Positions 1-9,140 of a DNA stretch of 64,000 nt are shown in pieces (the first letter of the stretch is position 1; every line of letters begins with the position of its first letter). The notes below the pieces were generated by a model. It was given only the letters and a program-made list of their open reading frames with translations. It ran no database searches and was not told where the DNA came from. The DNA comes from Scleroderma bovista. Taxonomy: Eukaryota > Basidiomycota > Agaricomycetes > Boletales > Sclerodermataceae. The stretch is from positions 50,677 to 114,676 of the forward strand of contig JAYMGJ010000460.1 in NCBI GenBank assembly GCA_037178675.1, read 5' to 3'. The position numbers were made by a program, and so were the translations under genes.

Positions 1-307
1 CGAAATTATTCGGTTCCCATACATCCACCACATTAAAGCCCATGCACGGAGAAATGTGTACGTTAGCAGGACCTCAGTCACTGCATGTATTATGGCAAAA
101 TAAAAAATAAGGACAAACAATGTGTTCTGGTATATAATGTCCCATCATTCACAGCATGCCCTAATGTGTGCTCTTAATCCACTCCCTATGAACCCACCCA
201 GGCTGTCCGACTTTGCACCAGTGTGGTTCAGCCCATTATTCCTGGAGTCACTTCAGTAGAGTAGAAAAATAAATTTATTGGAACTAATATGAATACAATA
301 CAAAAAA
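1..307. other. unassigned sequence
   Basis: No coding region, RNA gene or repeat boundary is supported here. The stretch is moderately AT-rich and precedes the first minisatellite. It may be the edge of a mobile element that starts outside the window, but nothing in the bases proves this. Confidence 0.4.
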
Positions 308-631
308 CTAAGTAATATAATATTCAAATGGCAGGGATGGGGGTTGTTGTGTCATCACCATCAACACTGGGGACAGCAACAGGGATGGGGACGGGATCAT
401 CATTGTCGTCATCGTCATCACACAGGTGGCGATTGTTGAGGGCTGGGTGTTCTTGTCATCACTGGTGGTGATTGCCACGTTGTCAGCACAGGTGGTGGTG
501 ATCATCGTTGTCATCAGGTCACAATGACAATGCTGGCAGTGGGATGGTGGCCATGTCGTCGCTGGTGGATGCGTTGTCAACACAGGCCATAGTCGGTGCC
601 GTTGCTGGTATGGTGTGGGACACCTAATCAC
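308..631. repeat. degenerate GT-rich minisatellite, array 1
   Basis: Short degenerate repeats built on gtggtgatg and gttgtcatc words, with the G-rich strand on plus. Open frames through it translate to Thr/Met/His-rich low-complexity peptides and are not genes. The right end runs into a short sequence (about 613-647) that recurs inverted at the start of the next array. Confidence 0.7.
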
Positions 632-1446
632 CGCATGTTTTGTGCAACTGCCAATTTGGGCCTAAGAAAAAAAATCATATAACCCTAACCCTACATACAA
701 GCTCAATGGGTCAGAATGAACCAAAATGACAGTGTGAATGGTGCTACAGAATAGTTTAGTGTGAGTGTGTTGTGTGGCTTGTTCAAATCATGGGCAAGAA
801 ATGTCAGAATGCTGCAGCAGCACACGCAAGGCAAGCCTGATGGCTGGCCCCATGCAGTTCAGACAACCTGGTGGATGGTTCCATGCATGTGGATGCCACT
901 CCGATTGTGGTGGATGTTGATTCCAGCTCAGAATGTGGATATATTGGTGGTGTGGATGTGGACAGTGAGGATTCAGATGACAAGTATGATGAAGGTGGGC
1001 AGAAGGGGAGTGAATGGGAACTGAGTGATTCCAACTCACTCAATGAGCTAGAGGGGGATGAGTTGGAAGAAAATTTGCAAATGCTCTAGGCTGAAGCTCA
1101 GGGTGGCAAGACTGGAAAAACCCTCTGCTTTTGAACAAATTCACAACAAAGGAGGCACAGATACAGGTCAGAAAGTTTAACTCAACTAAGTATACGGGCC
1201 ATTGATGCATCCCTGAGGCTGTAGCTTGTGTTTTTGATGATGCTGTACCATAGATTACACTTACCACCAAATTGTCCCGATATGAAAAAAAATATCTCCC
1301 TCAAATTCTACTTAAATAAAATTCTGTCTTGGGATCTGATTCCCCTTGTTGAAAGAAGCATTTTTGCCAGAGGAAATGTAATTTGGATCAGCATGGCGAT
1401 GGCTCAGAACCTTGCACAAAACATGCGGTGACTAGGTGTCCTGCAC
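613..1446. repeat. inverted repeat bracketing the region between arrays 1 and 2
   Basis: About 34 bp at 613-647, containing caccgcatgttttgtgcaa, are present in reverse complement at 1412-1446 (ttgcacaaaacatgcggtg) with only a few mismatches. The two copies form inverted ends around about 0.75 kb of single-copy DNA. They may be remnants of terminal inverted repeats or of an inverted duplication of the minisatellite edge; no target duplication was seen. Confidence 0.5.
871..1089 (+). pseudogene. acidic coding fragment, possibly transposon-derived
   Basis: A 72-codon open frame rich in Asp, Glu and Ser, ending in the segment ELEGDELEENLQML. The style resembles the acidic regions of mushroom transposon-associated proteins, in which a similar acidic LEG-[DE]-EL motif precedes a basic stretch. 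Sequence after the stop still reads as possible continuation in shifted frames, so this is best seen as a relic. Family assignment is from memory of such proteins and is weak. The surrounding 648-870 and 1090-1411 hold nothing else I can name. Confidence 0.25.
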
Positions 1447-1866
1447 CATAGCTGTTGTCGCCATTGTCTGGTTGACAATGCTGGTGGGTGTTGGACGATG
1501 GTGGAGATGGGGATGGGGATGATCGTGTCATCGCTGTTGATGCTAGGGATGGTGATGGGGGTAGTCATCATTGTCATTGTCATGGGTGGCCATGTTGACA
1601 ACACTGGGGATAGTGGCGGGGGGGGGTGCTGGTGGTGAGATGGTGGTGGCCACGTCATTGTGGTCATGGTCGGTGCCATCGCTGGGAGCTGTCATTGTCA
1701 CGTTGGTGATGGCTGCCACCATCATCATCACTGATGGTGGTGGTGGTTGTGTCAACGATGCTGGTGGTGGTGGTTGGTATCATCGCCATCATCTGTTGTC
1801 CATGGTGGGTCATTGTTGCCATCACTGATGGTGGTGGTTGTGTCAATGATGCTGGTGATGGAGGTG
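1440..1866. repeat. degenerate GT-rich minisatellite, array 2
   Basis: Same word family as array 1 (gatggtggtggttgtgtca, gttgacaatgctggtgg), G-rich strand on plus. Near-duplicate blocks occur at about 1731-1770 and 1825-1860. Frames through it on both strands are low-complexity translations only. Confidence 0.75.
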
Positions 1867-2004
1867 GGGAGGTATGTACTATGTAGTGAAGTGGTAAATA
1901 TGATTAGGAAATATTGGTAGTTGATATGCTGATATAATCATGCATAAACACATGCACACACAAACACTTCAAAAATTTCTTGAAGTCCCCCATCCTTATT
2001 CTCT

Positions 2005-2446
2005 CCATCTTCCACCACCACCACCACCATCGACAATGACACAACCACCAGTGTCACCGATGACATGACCACCACCACCAGCACAACAACGTGACTACTA
2101 CCGCCGTTGACCACAATGTGACCAACACTGGTGTCGACGGCAATGACCACCACCACCACCACCAGCATCACCAACAACATGACCACCACCACCAGTGCAA
2201 TGACACGACCACTACCACTGTTGACCATGATGATGACTGCCACCAGTGTTGACCATGACACCGACTGCCATCAGCATTGACCACGACACGACCACCACCA
2301 GCATCGACCACGACCACCACCAGTGACGATGACGACAACCACTTGACGCAACCACCACCTGCATTGTCGACGCAACCATCATCAGCGACAATGACCACAC
2401 CACCATCATCGACAACGTGATCACTACCCACCCCCACCTGTGTCGA
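2005..2446. repeat. CA-rich minisatellite, array 3, inverted relative to arrays 1 and 2
   Basis: Repeats of caccaccaccag-gacatgaccac-gttgaccac type, that is the complement of the words in arrays 1 and 2, so the C-rich strand is now plus. The orientation switches across about 1867-2004, a non-repetitive AT-richer spacer. The arrays could pair as a long imperfect hairpin. Frames here read as Val/Ser/Asp-rich peptides and are not credible genes. Confidence 0.75.
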
Positions 2447-2918
2447 CAGCCCTTAGTATATAATATTTAGTCTTTGTACTGTACATAATTAATATAAAAT
2501 TGGTTAACTTGAACATTGAGTGAATTAAGATGGTCAAAAACTAAGTACAGGCAGTCAAGCTATTGGTACTGTTGGCTTGTACAAGTACTTCTGGAGCAGT
2601 TTGGGACAGTCTGGGACAGCTGGAACAGCCTGGGACAAGTACTGGAACAGTCTGTCCAGTGTTAGCCAGTTAGGTACCTTGCTGGGAGAGCTGTCCAGTA
2701 CAGGGGAGGGTTGGTTTGCTGATAAGTTACTTACAAGAAAAGCCACATTTGCTAATGTAATGATGACAAATGGCCATAAAATGGCCAGTTGCGATGTCAT
2801 GGATGAAATGAACAGGCACAGAGTCACTGGTTAGGAGTGAACAAAAACATTCCCAATGGATGTTGCAGTGGTGCAAGAAGCCGGGAATGCTGCTAGGACG
2901 GATGATTTGGGTGTCAAT
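2447..2918. other. intergenic sequence with a short degenerate repeat
   Basis: About 2590-2660 contains several degenerate copies of a gggacag-ctggaacag word; both strands stay open for about 90 codons because of it. No gene is supported. The last five bases (2914-2918, tcaat) are the left target-site duplication of the LTR element that starts at 2919. Confidence 0.5.
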
Positions 2919-3229
2919 TGTTGTAAATTAACCAGCATGTGTTACTAGTACTTAGGCACGTGACCACGCGATGCTTACATAAGCCTTTTGAGTGTACTAT
3001 AGACAGTAGTATTTTCCATTAGTCCCTCAGTAGCTTGAACATCTACTGAGGGTAAGTAGTCCACACACACTCATTCTTACTCATACTAACTTGTAGTAGT
3101 TACTACAGGTATTACTCTAATACAGTAGCTTGAACATCTACTGAGGTTACTACAGGGTTACCAATTTCCTACCACAGCTTCTGTCCTACAGGTCCACTGC
3201 AGCAACCCCCCAACACACTTTTTCCAAGA
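2919..3229 (+). repeat. 5' LTR of the 8.9-kb pol-less element
   Basis: Starts TGTTGTAAATTAACC and ends CTTTTTCCAAGA; 311 bp. It contains two copies of a cagtagcttgaacatctactg-type segment about 95 bp apart, a layout shared with the solo LTR at 15856-16137, so the two belong to related families. The end is not the canonical CA, but the TSD fixes the boundary. Confidence 0.9.
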
Positions 3230-3243
3230 GGTTATGAGCCCTG
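3230..3243 (+). other. primer-binding site (half-tRNA-iMet type)
   Basis: GGTTATGAGCCCTG follows the LTR with no gap. It is complementary to the anticodon-loop region (CAGGGCUCAUAACC) of the fungal initiator methionine tRNA, the half-tRNA priming arrangement known from copia-type elements. The same 14 bases sit next to LTRs at 22691-22704, 38468-38481 and 51524-51537. Confidence 0.75.
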
Positions 3244-3312
3244 CTCTTGCCTGAAGGAAGAAGCAGCTTGTGGAAAACAGGATTTACCCTTACTTCAAAA
3301 GTTTCAAGTGAA

Positions 3313-3757
3313 ATGGTCCTCGAAATTCCCAAACTCACGTGAGAAAATCAAAACTGGAAAATTTACCGCACGCATATCCTCGATAGTGCAGCCGCGGAAG
3401 GTGTAGTCAGCCACCTCTCAAGTGCAGCACCAAAACCAGTCCGAGATTCGTGTGAACTCGAAGCATGGAATGTGTCTAATGCATTGGCTAAGTATATTAT
3501 ACTGGAAGTGATTACAGATTCTCTTCTCACGCGACTCATGCACCATGAGCTCGCATATACTCTCTTCAGCCACCTCACAGCCATTTTTGGCGACCATGAA
3601 CCTATAGCTATTGAAACACCAGCGGAACGGAGTGACCAAGACGAGCCTCTCCATGAGGACTCGCACCTCAAGTTGGACGGCGCTGACTCAGTGCACACCA
3701 CGAATATTGTCGAAGGAAAAGATGTCCAAAGAGCTGGCACATCCCCATGCATTGCGC
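3313..3757 (+). pseudogene. gag-like N-terminal fragment of the pol-less LTR element
   Basis: Reading from the ATG at 3313, the frame has a TGA at 3340 and is then open up to the TRIM insertion at 3758. The translation (NWKIYR near the start, then ALAKYIILEVITDSLLTRLM and TLFSHLTAIFGDHEP) has the helical style of copia-type Gag, with the common NW-x-x-Y start. It then passes into an acidic tail. The frame is cut by the nested TRIM; the matching downstream part of this protein seems to resume at about 9141. No zinc knuckle is visible in this part. The TGA is at a position where an Arg CGA codon would be plausible. Confidence 0.55.
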
Positions 3758-4026
3758 TGTAGGGGGGGGGTTGGGTGTTGCTGCTGCCTCAGGTGAGGCA
3801 CGCTCGACCCAGGGGCTTCTGGAGGTCTGGCAGAGCTCCCAGGGACTGGGGAAACTAGAGGAAGTAGGGAGAGTAGAGGTGTTCAGTCACTCCAGGACTG
3901 AGATCAAACATATACAGAGGAAAGAGGGAAGTTTCTTAGTAAGCTAAGTACAAGCCTACATAGCTAAGGTAAGAATCCAGTATCAGTACTACCAATTCTA
4001 CACCTAGAGACAGGACTGTCTCTACA
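3758..4026 (+). repeat. 5' LTR of the TRIM-like element
   Basis: 269-bp copy, TGTAGGGGGG at the start and CTCTACA at the end; inserted within the gag-like frame. Confidence 0.85.
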
Positions 4027-5077
4027 CCTCCCAGGCACTTGAAACACTGACTGTCCCCAGTCAGGCACTCACCAACCACACCAAACCACAACCAAAGACC
4101 CACTAAACCTTCCAAAACACCAAACAGTCCATCAAAAACGCACAGACTCACATAACCCTGGGAACACGAACACTCCGCACGTCATCAGAGTGGTCCCCAG
4201 ACCTAAGGACGGCAAGAGGTTGACTAACAAGGATGGGGAATGGCAGGAGAAGCAGTCCTGAGGAAGGAGGATAGGAGAGAGCACCTAAAAAAGGCAAAAA
4301 GCGGAGGGGGAGGAGGACAAGGGCGAAGAATTGGAGATATCTCCGGAACGGCTGGGGCGATTGGGGCGATCAAGGTGGCGTTAGAAAGCCCTCATCGAGT
4401 AGTACTTGGCCCTAGAAGCGATAAGGGACCAGCGCAGAAACCGTCGACATAGATGCGGATCATTCTCCCTCCTCTCTGGACTCCAAAATGCGAATATCTC
4501 CGGAACGGCAAGGGAAATGCGCGACGTAAAAACGTATACGAAATCGACGAGATCGAGAGAACTAGAGACTAAAAGGACGAAAGGGCCGGTCGAGAAACAG
4601 AGGCAGAATGGACGAATCTCAGAAAGAGGGGGGGAGGAGGAGAAGCGCAGCATAGCGAGGGAACGGCTGGACGGATGGATGCAGCGTGATAGGATGGTGT
4701 TGCCATAGTACAGAGGGGTTAGGACACGAAAGGACGAAGCAGGACGAGCCTTAGATCCCGAGATATTGACCTATCAGTCCCAAACTCCACCCAAATGCGA
4801 AAATGCGAATATCTCCGCAACCGCTGAACCAATCGCGATGACCCAGGCACCATTCGAAAGCCCTCGACGAGTAGATCTTGATTCCAGAAAAGCGAAAGAT
4901 CCGGCGCAAAAGGGAGCGAGATATGCGCCAAACTCGAGGGGGGCAGGAGGAGAAGATGCTGAAAACTCAAGGGAAAATGATGGAAACTTCAAAGGAGTGA
5001 CTGTAGTTGGTTAAGAGGGACCTAGAAAGAGGATAGGGAGTGCCAAGACACAGAAACCCCTCGCGGTGGGCTCCAGT

Positions 5078-5347
5078 TGTAGGGGGGGGGTTGGGTGTTG
5101 CTGCTGCCTCAGGTGAGGCACGCTCGACCCAGGGGCTTCTGGAGGTCTGGCAGAGCTCCCAGGGACTGGGGAGACTAGAGGAAACTAGGGAGAGTAGAGG
5201 TGTTCAGTCACTCCAGGACTGAGATCAAACATATACAGAGGAAAGAGGGAAGTTTCTTAGTAAGCTAAGTACAAGCCTACATAGCTAAGGTAAGAATCCA
5301 GTATCAGTACTACCAATTCTACACCTAGAGACAGGACTGTCTCTACA
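5078..5347 (+). repeat. 3' LTR of the TRIM-like element
   Basis: 270-bp copy of 3758-4026 with one substitution and a small local change near 5176-5190; followed by the gcgc duplication. Confidence 0.85.
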
Positions 5348-5399
5348 GCGCGCAAAACCTGCTGATTCCAGTCAAGGGTTTGCCACGGAATGGATGTCC

Positions 5400-6790
5400 A
5401 TTTGCGGGTTGATGACCCAGGCAGATAACCACCCACAGGTGGTCAAGAAGGATAACCATTATGTTATCGGGAAAGGTGGTTTATAATGAATGCACTAACC
5501 TTTGCCTTCAATATCCTGCCAGCACCCTTATGGACAACCTCCGCATGCCCCGCCAGAGGGATGGCCATCCACAGTTGGATGGGGGTTAAGGCGGATAGCC
5601 ATTATATTATGCAGGAATAGTTGTTTATAATCAGTCCGCCAACCTCTGCCTTCAATATGCTACCGGAACCCTCATTGAAAACCCCCCGCATACCCCTGCA
5701 GGCAGATATCCATCCGCGGATAGATGGAGGTCAAGAAGGATAACCATTATATTATGTGGGAGTAGTTTTTGATAATTAATACACAAACCTTTGCCTTCAA
5801 TATGCTACCAGCACCATCATTTGAAAACCTTCACATATCCCCACAGGCAGATATCCATCCATGGATAGATAGGGGTCAAGATGGATAGCCATTATATTAT
5901 GCGGGAATAGTTGTTTATAATCAATTCACTAACCTCTGCCTTCAATATGCTACCGGAACCCTCATTGGAAAACTTCCGCATACCCCTGTAGGCAGATATC
6001 CATCTGCGGTTGGATGGGGGTCAAGAAGGATAATTATTATATTATGTGGGAGCAGTTTTTTATAATTAATACACAAACCTCTGCCTTCAATATGCTACCG
6101 GAACCCTCATTGGAAAACCTCCACATATCCCTGCACAGATATCTATCCATGGATAGATGGCAGTCAAGATGGATAGCCATTATAGTATGCAGGAACAGTT
6201 GTTTATAGTCAATTCACTAACCTCTGCTTTCAATATGCTACGGGCACCCTCATTGGAAACTCTCCGCATATCCCGCAGGTAGATATCCATCTGCGGATAG
6301 ATGGCGGTCAAGATGGATAGCCATTATAGTATGCGGGAACAGTTGTTTATAGTCAATTCACTAACCTCTGCCTTCAACATGCTACTGGAACCCTCATTGG
6401 AAAACCTCCGCATATCCCGCAGGTAGATATCCATCCGTGGATAGATGGCAGTCGAGAAGGATAATTATTATATTATGTGGAAGCAGTTTTTTATAATTAA
6501 TACACAAACCTCTGCCTTCAATATGCTACCGGCACCCTCATTGAAACCTCCACATATCCCCGCAGGTGGATATCAATCCGCAGATAGATGGGGATCAAGA
6601 TGGATAGCCATTATATTATACGGGAACAGTTGTTTATAATCAATTCACTAACCTCTTCCTTCAATATGCTACCTGCACCCTCAGTGGAAAACATCTGCAC
6701 GCCCCTGCAGGGGGATATCTATTCGCAGATAGATGGGGCTCAAGATGGATAACCACTGCACTAACCTTTGCCTTCAATATGCTACAAGAA
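5400..6790. repeat. tandem array of a 144-bp unit, about 9 copies
   Basis: The word ctctgccttcaatatgctac recurs at about 5502, 5641, 5786, 5930, 6075, 6221, 6363, 6507 and 6650, a period of 141-146 bp, with a shortened last copy near 6764. Two variants alternate irregularly: one with gtgggag-cagttttttataattaatacac, the other with gcgggaatagttgtttataatc. Each unit carries a gatatccatc-cgcggatagatgg segment that is itself partly self-complementary. Short frames inside (for example 6014-6208 and 6445-6639) are repeat translations. Confidence 0.9.
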
Positions 6791-7494
6791 GCGAATTTGG
6801 ATATTGCGAATTGGTCGACGTGAAACAAACCCAGGCTGCCAGGGACGCCCGCCTCGAAGAAGCTCTCAAGGAAATCGACACTTTGCGGGAATTCATTGAA
6901 GGAATGCAGGTCAAGGTCTTCCCTAACACTACGCAAACTTCTCTGCCCCCCATCCAAACTGAACACTCGCAACCCGCCTCTCCGCTGCATACTGTCTCTG
7001 CAAATGCAGACATCCAACCTGAGCCCCCCATTCCCGCTGTACCTGCTGCAAACTTACTGCCGCAGTGTTTCAGCCCAACCGACCCACCGTCACCATTTTT
7101 ACGACCAGACCTCAGCCCCTCTCCATCTCTCTTGCCCACATCACCGCAGCAACGTGTGCCTTCCCCACCACCCATTCCTTTCCCCGCAGAAGCTGCAGCA
7201 CCTGTTGTTCCCGCGGACCTGGTACCGGATGATAGTGTGTGGCTCAACACTTCATCCACTGTTCCGTCGACTGTCCCCACCGCCCCTGGATACGTGTCCC
7301 CTCGCATTATCCAACTCTTCACTGGTGAGCACACTGATGCTGAGGAGAGTCCTGCCACGACCGCGCCTCCTGTCATCATGGTAAGTGCTCCAGATCATGA
7401 TGCCTCGAAATTGATGGAGGGAACACAAGTGGGGAATGCTTCGGATGGCAAGGGGGTAGTGGGTGAAACAAGTGACAATATGGATACCACTTGA
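6733..7494 (+). CDS. proline-rich protein with a short coiled coil, function unknown
   Basis: A 253-codon open frame inside the pol-less LTR element. The first 16-17 codons come from the last tandem repeat unit, so the true start may be elsewhere. Next comes a charged helical stretch (about residues 30-60: ARDARLEEALKEIDTLREFI) that looks like a coiled coil. Residues 65-200 are strongly Pro/Ser/Thr-rich and disordered, and the tail is acidic and Gly/Asp-rich. No known domain is visible. It could be an accessory or captured gene of the retroelement, or part of a separate insertion that split the gag-like frame between 3757 and 9141. The frame is uninterrupted, unlike most in the window. Confidence 0.4.
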   Translation: MGLKMDNHCTNLCLQYATRSEFGYCELVDVKQTQAARDARLEEALKEIDTLREFIEGMQVKVFPNTTQTSLPPIQTEHSQPASPLHTVSANADIQPEPPIPAVPAANLLPQCFSPTDPPSPFLRPDLSPSPSLLPTSPQQRVPSPPPIPFPAEAAAPVVPADLVPDDSVWLNTSSTVPSTVPTAPGYVSPRIIQLFTGEHTDAEESPATTAPPVIMVSAPDHDASKLMEGTQVGNASDGKGVVGETSDNMDTT

Positions 7495-7755
7495 AGGTAT
7501 CATTTTATTTGTTACATGTTTTATCTTGACCTTAGTTTATCGAACATTTTTCATACTTCTTTACCTTTCATTTTGCACTTGTTCATGTATGCAATAATTT
7601 TACTTATATCACATCATTGTACATACTTTTTCACACATACAACATGGATTCTTGCTGTGGTAGTGAATGGATGGAATGCCCCGCATGTGTGGTGCACTTG
7701 TTGTGGTCAGATTGGGCTTGTTGTTTCCTGTAGTGGCATGTAGCAGTTGGTCCAT
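7495..7755. other. AT-rich spacer after the proline-rich ORF
   Basis: T-rich, 3'-UTR-like sequence follows the stop codon of the proline-rich ORF. Nothing else is supported before the 19-bp array. Confidence 0.4.
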
Positions 7756-8774
7756 GCATATGTAGTGAGTCCGCGCAGTGTAATGAGTCCACACAGGTGT
7801 AGTGAGTCGTGCAGGTATAGTGATTCCGCGCAGTGTAGTGAGTCCACGCGGGTGTAGCGAGTCCACACAGGTGTAATGAGTCTGCACTCGGTGTAGTGAG
7901 TCCGCGAATATGTAATGAGTCCGCGCAGGTGTAGTGAGCCCATGCAGTGTAGTGAATCCATGCAGGTGTGGTGATTCGTGTGGATGTGGTGAGTCCGCAC
8001 AGGTGTAGTGAGTCCGCGCAGGTGCACTGAGTCTGCACAGGTGTAGTGAGTCGTAGGGGTATAGTGAGTCCGCGGAGTGTAATGAGTCCATGTAGGTGTA
8101 GTGAGTCTGTGGAGTGTAGTGAGTCCATCCGTGTGTGGTAAGTCCGTGCAGGTGTAGTGCTTCTGACCATTTGGTCCGCACATGTGTAGTGAGTCCGCGT
8201 AGGTGTAGTGAGTCCATCCATGTGTATTGAGTCCGCGGAGGTGTAGTGCATCAGCACATGCATAGTGAGTCTGGACATGTGCAGTGAGTCCACCCATGTG
8301 CAGTGAGTCCGCACATCTGTAGTGAGTCCGCATAGGTCTAGTGCATCTGCACCTGTGTAGTGAGTCCGCACATCTGTAGTGAGTCAGTGTAGTGAGTCCA
8401 TGCCTGTGTGGTCAGTCCGCGCAGGTGTAGTGCATCCATGCAGGTGTAGTGCATCCAAGCATGTGCAGTGAATCCTTGCATGTGCAATGAGTCCACACAT
8501 CTGTAGTGAATCCACACCTGTGTGGTGATTCCACGCAGGTGTAGTGTGTCCGCGCAGGTGTAGTGCATCCAAACATGTGCAGTGCGTCCACGCATGTGTA
8601 GTGAGTCCACACATGGGTAGTGAGTCTGCGCAGGTGCAGTGAGTCCATGCAGGTGCAGTGAGTCTGCGCAGGTGCAGTGAGTCCACGCAGGTGCAGTGAG
8701 TCCACGCAGGTGTAGTGAGTCCGCGCAGGTGTAGTGAGTCCGCGCAGGTGTAGTGAGTCCGTGCAGGTGTAGTG
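7756..8774. repeat. 19-bp minisatellite, about 50 copies
   Basis: Unit tagtgagtccgcgcaggtg (19 bp), most regular at 8690-8775 and more variable to the left. The unit length is not a multiple of three and the minus-strand unit has no stop in any frame, so long overlapping minus-strand frames (up to 246 codons, His/Thr/Leu/Ser-rich) appear in all three phases; these are not genes. CpG-rich (ccgcgc in many units). Confidence 0.9.
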
Positions 8775-9140
8775 ACCCTGGGGTATCCCAGTCCCTGCAC
8801 CCCTCATTAATAATCCCAAATACTGCCTAACTGGCAGATGCTGCACCAGTTGATGGTACTCACCATTACCTTTGCAATGCAATAAACTCTTGGCCCATCC
8901 ATTCAGATGCAGTACAGTAGCATCCTAGCTGGCCCATATGACATGGTGATATGTATCCTTAAACAACACAACAGCCCACCCATATCACATAGTGACAATA
9001 CTCTAATGTTCAGCCTGCCCGTGTTACACAGTGACAGTCTTTCCCAGGCTCCCCGTCTGCTGGCCCATCAGACCCGGGTGAATATCACCCTCGTCTGGCT
9101 GTCTAATATGGGACAAGGTAGGTGCATTATGTGAGGCGGT
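8775..9140. other. spacer between the 19-bp array and the repetitive frame
   Basis: Single-copy looking sequence with short direct similarities (cacatagtgaca / cacagtgaca near 8985 and 9035). No coding or RNA feature supported. Confidence 0.35.

Larger units (their letters stand above)
3758..5347 (+). mobile_element. TRIM-like short LTR element nested in the 8.9-kb element
   Basis: Direct repeats 3758-4026 (269 bp) and 5078-5347 (270 bp), each TGTAGGGG...CTCTACA, flank about 1.05 kb of non-coding DNA. The 4-bp duplication gcgc (3754-3757 and 5348-5351) brackets the unit. The repeats differ at about three positions, so the insertion is young. The interior has three degenerate copies of an atatctccggaacggc-type unit (near 4336, 4492 and 4806) and no convincing ORF. 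Size, LTR length and lack of coding match terminal-repeat retrotransposons in miniature. Confidence 0.85.

Noticed and set aside
681..694. Telomere-like aaccctaaccct
   Set aside because: Only about two units of CCCTAA, with no subtelomeric context; a chance or relic occurrence.
5400..6790. CRISPR-like regular repeat array
   Set aside because: The units are contiguous 144-bp tandem repeats without unique spacers, and the window is eukaryotic.
6774..7379. 201-codon minus-strand ORF
   Set aside because: Shadow of the proline-rich plus-strand frame; the Gly/Ala/Ser-rich translation is the antisense of Pro-rich codons.
7609..8882. Six long overlapping minus-strand frames (up to 246 codons)
   Set aside because: All are translations of the 19-bp array in different phases; composition is purely repeat-driven.
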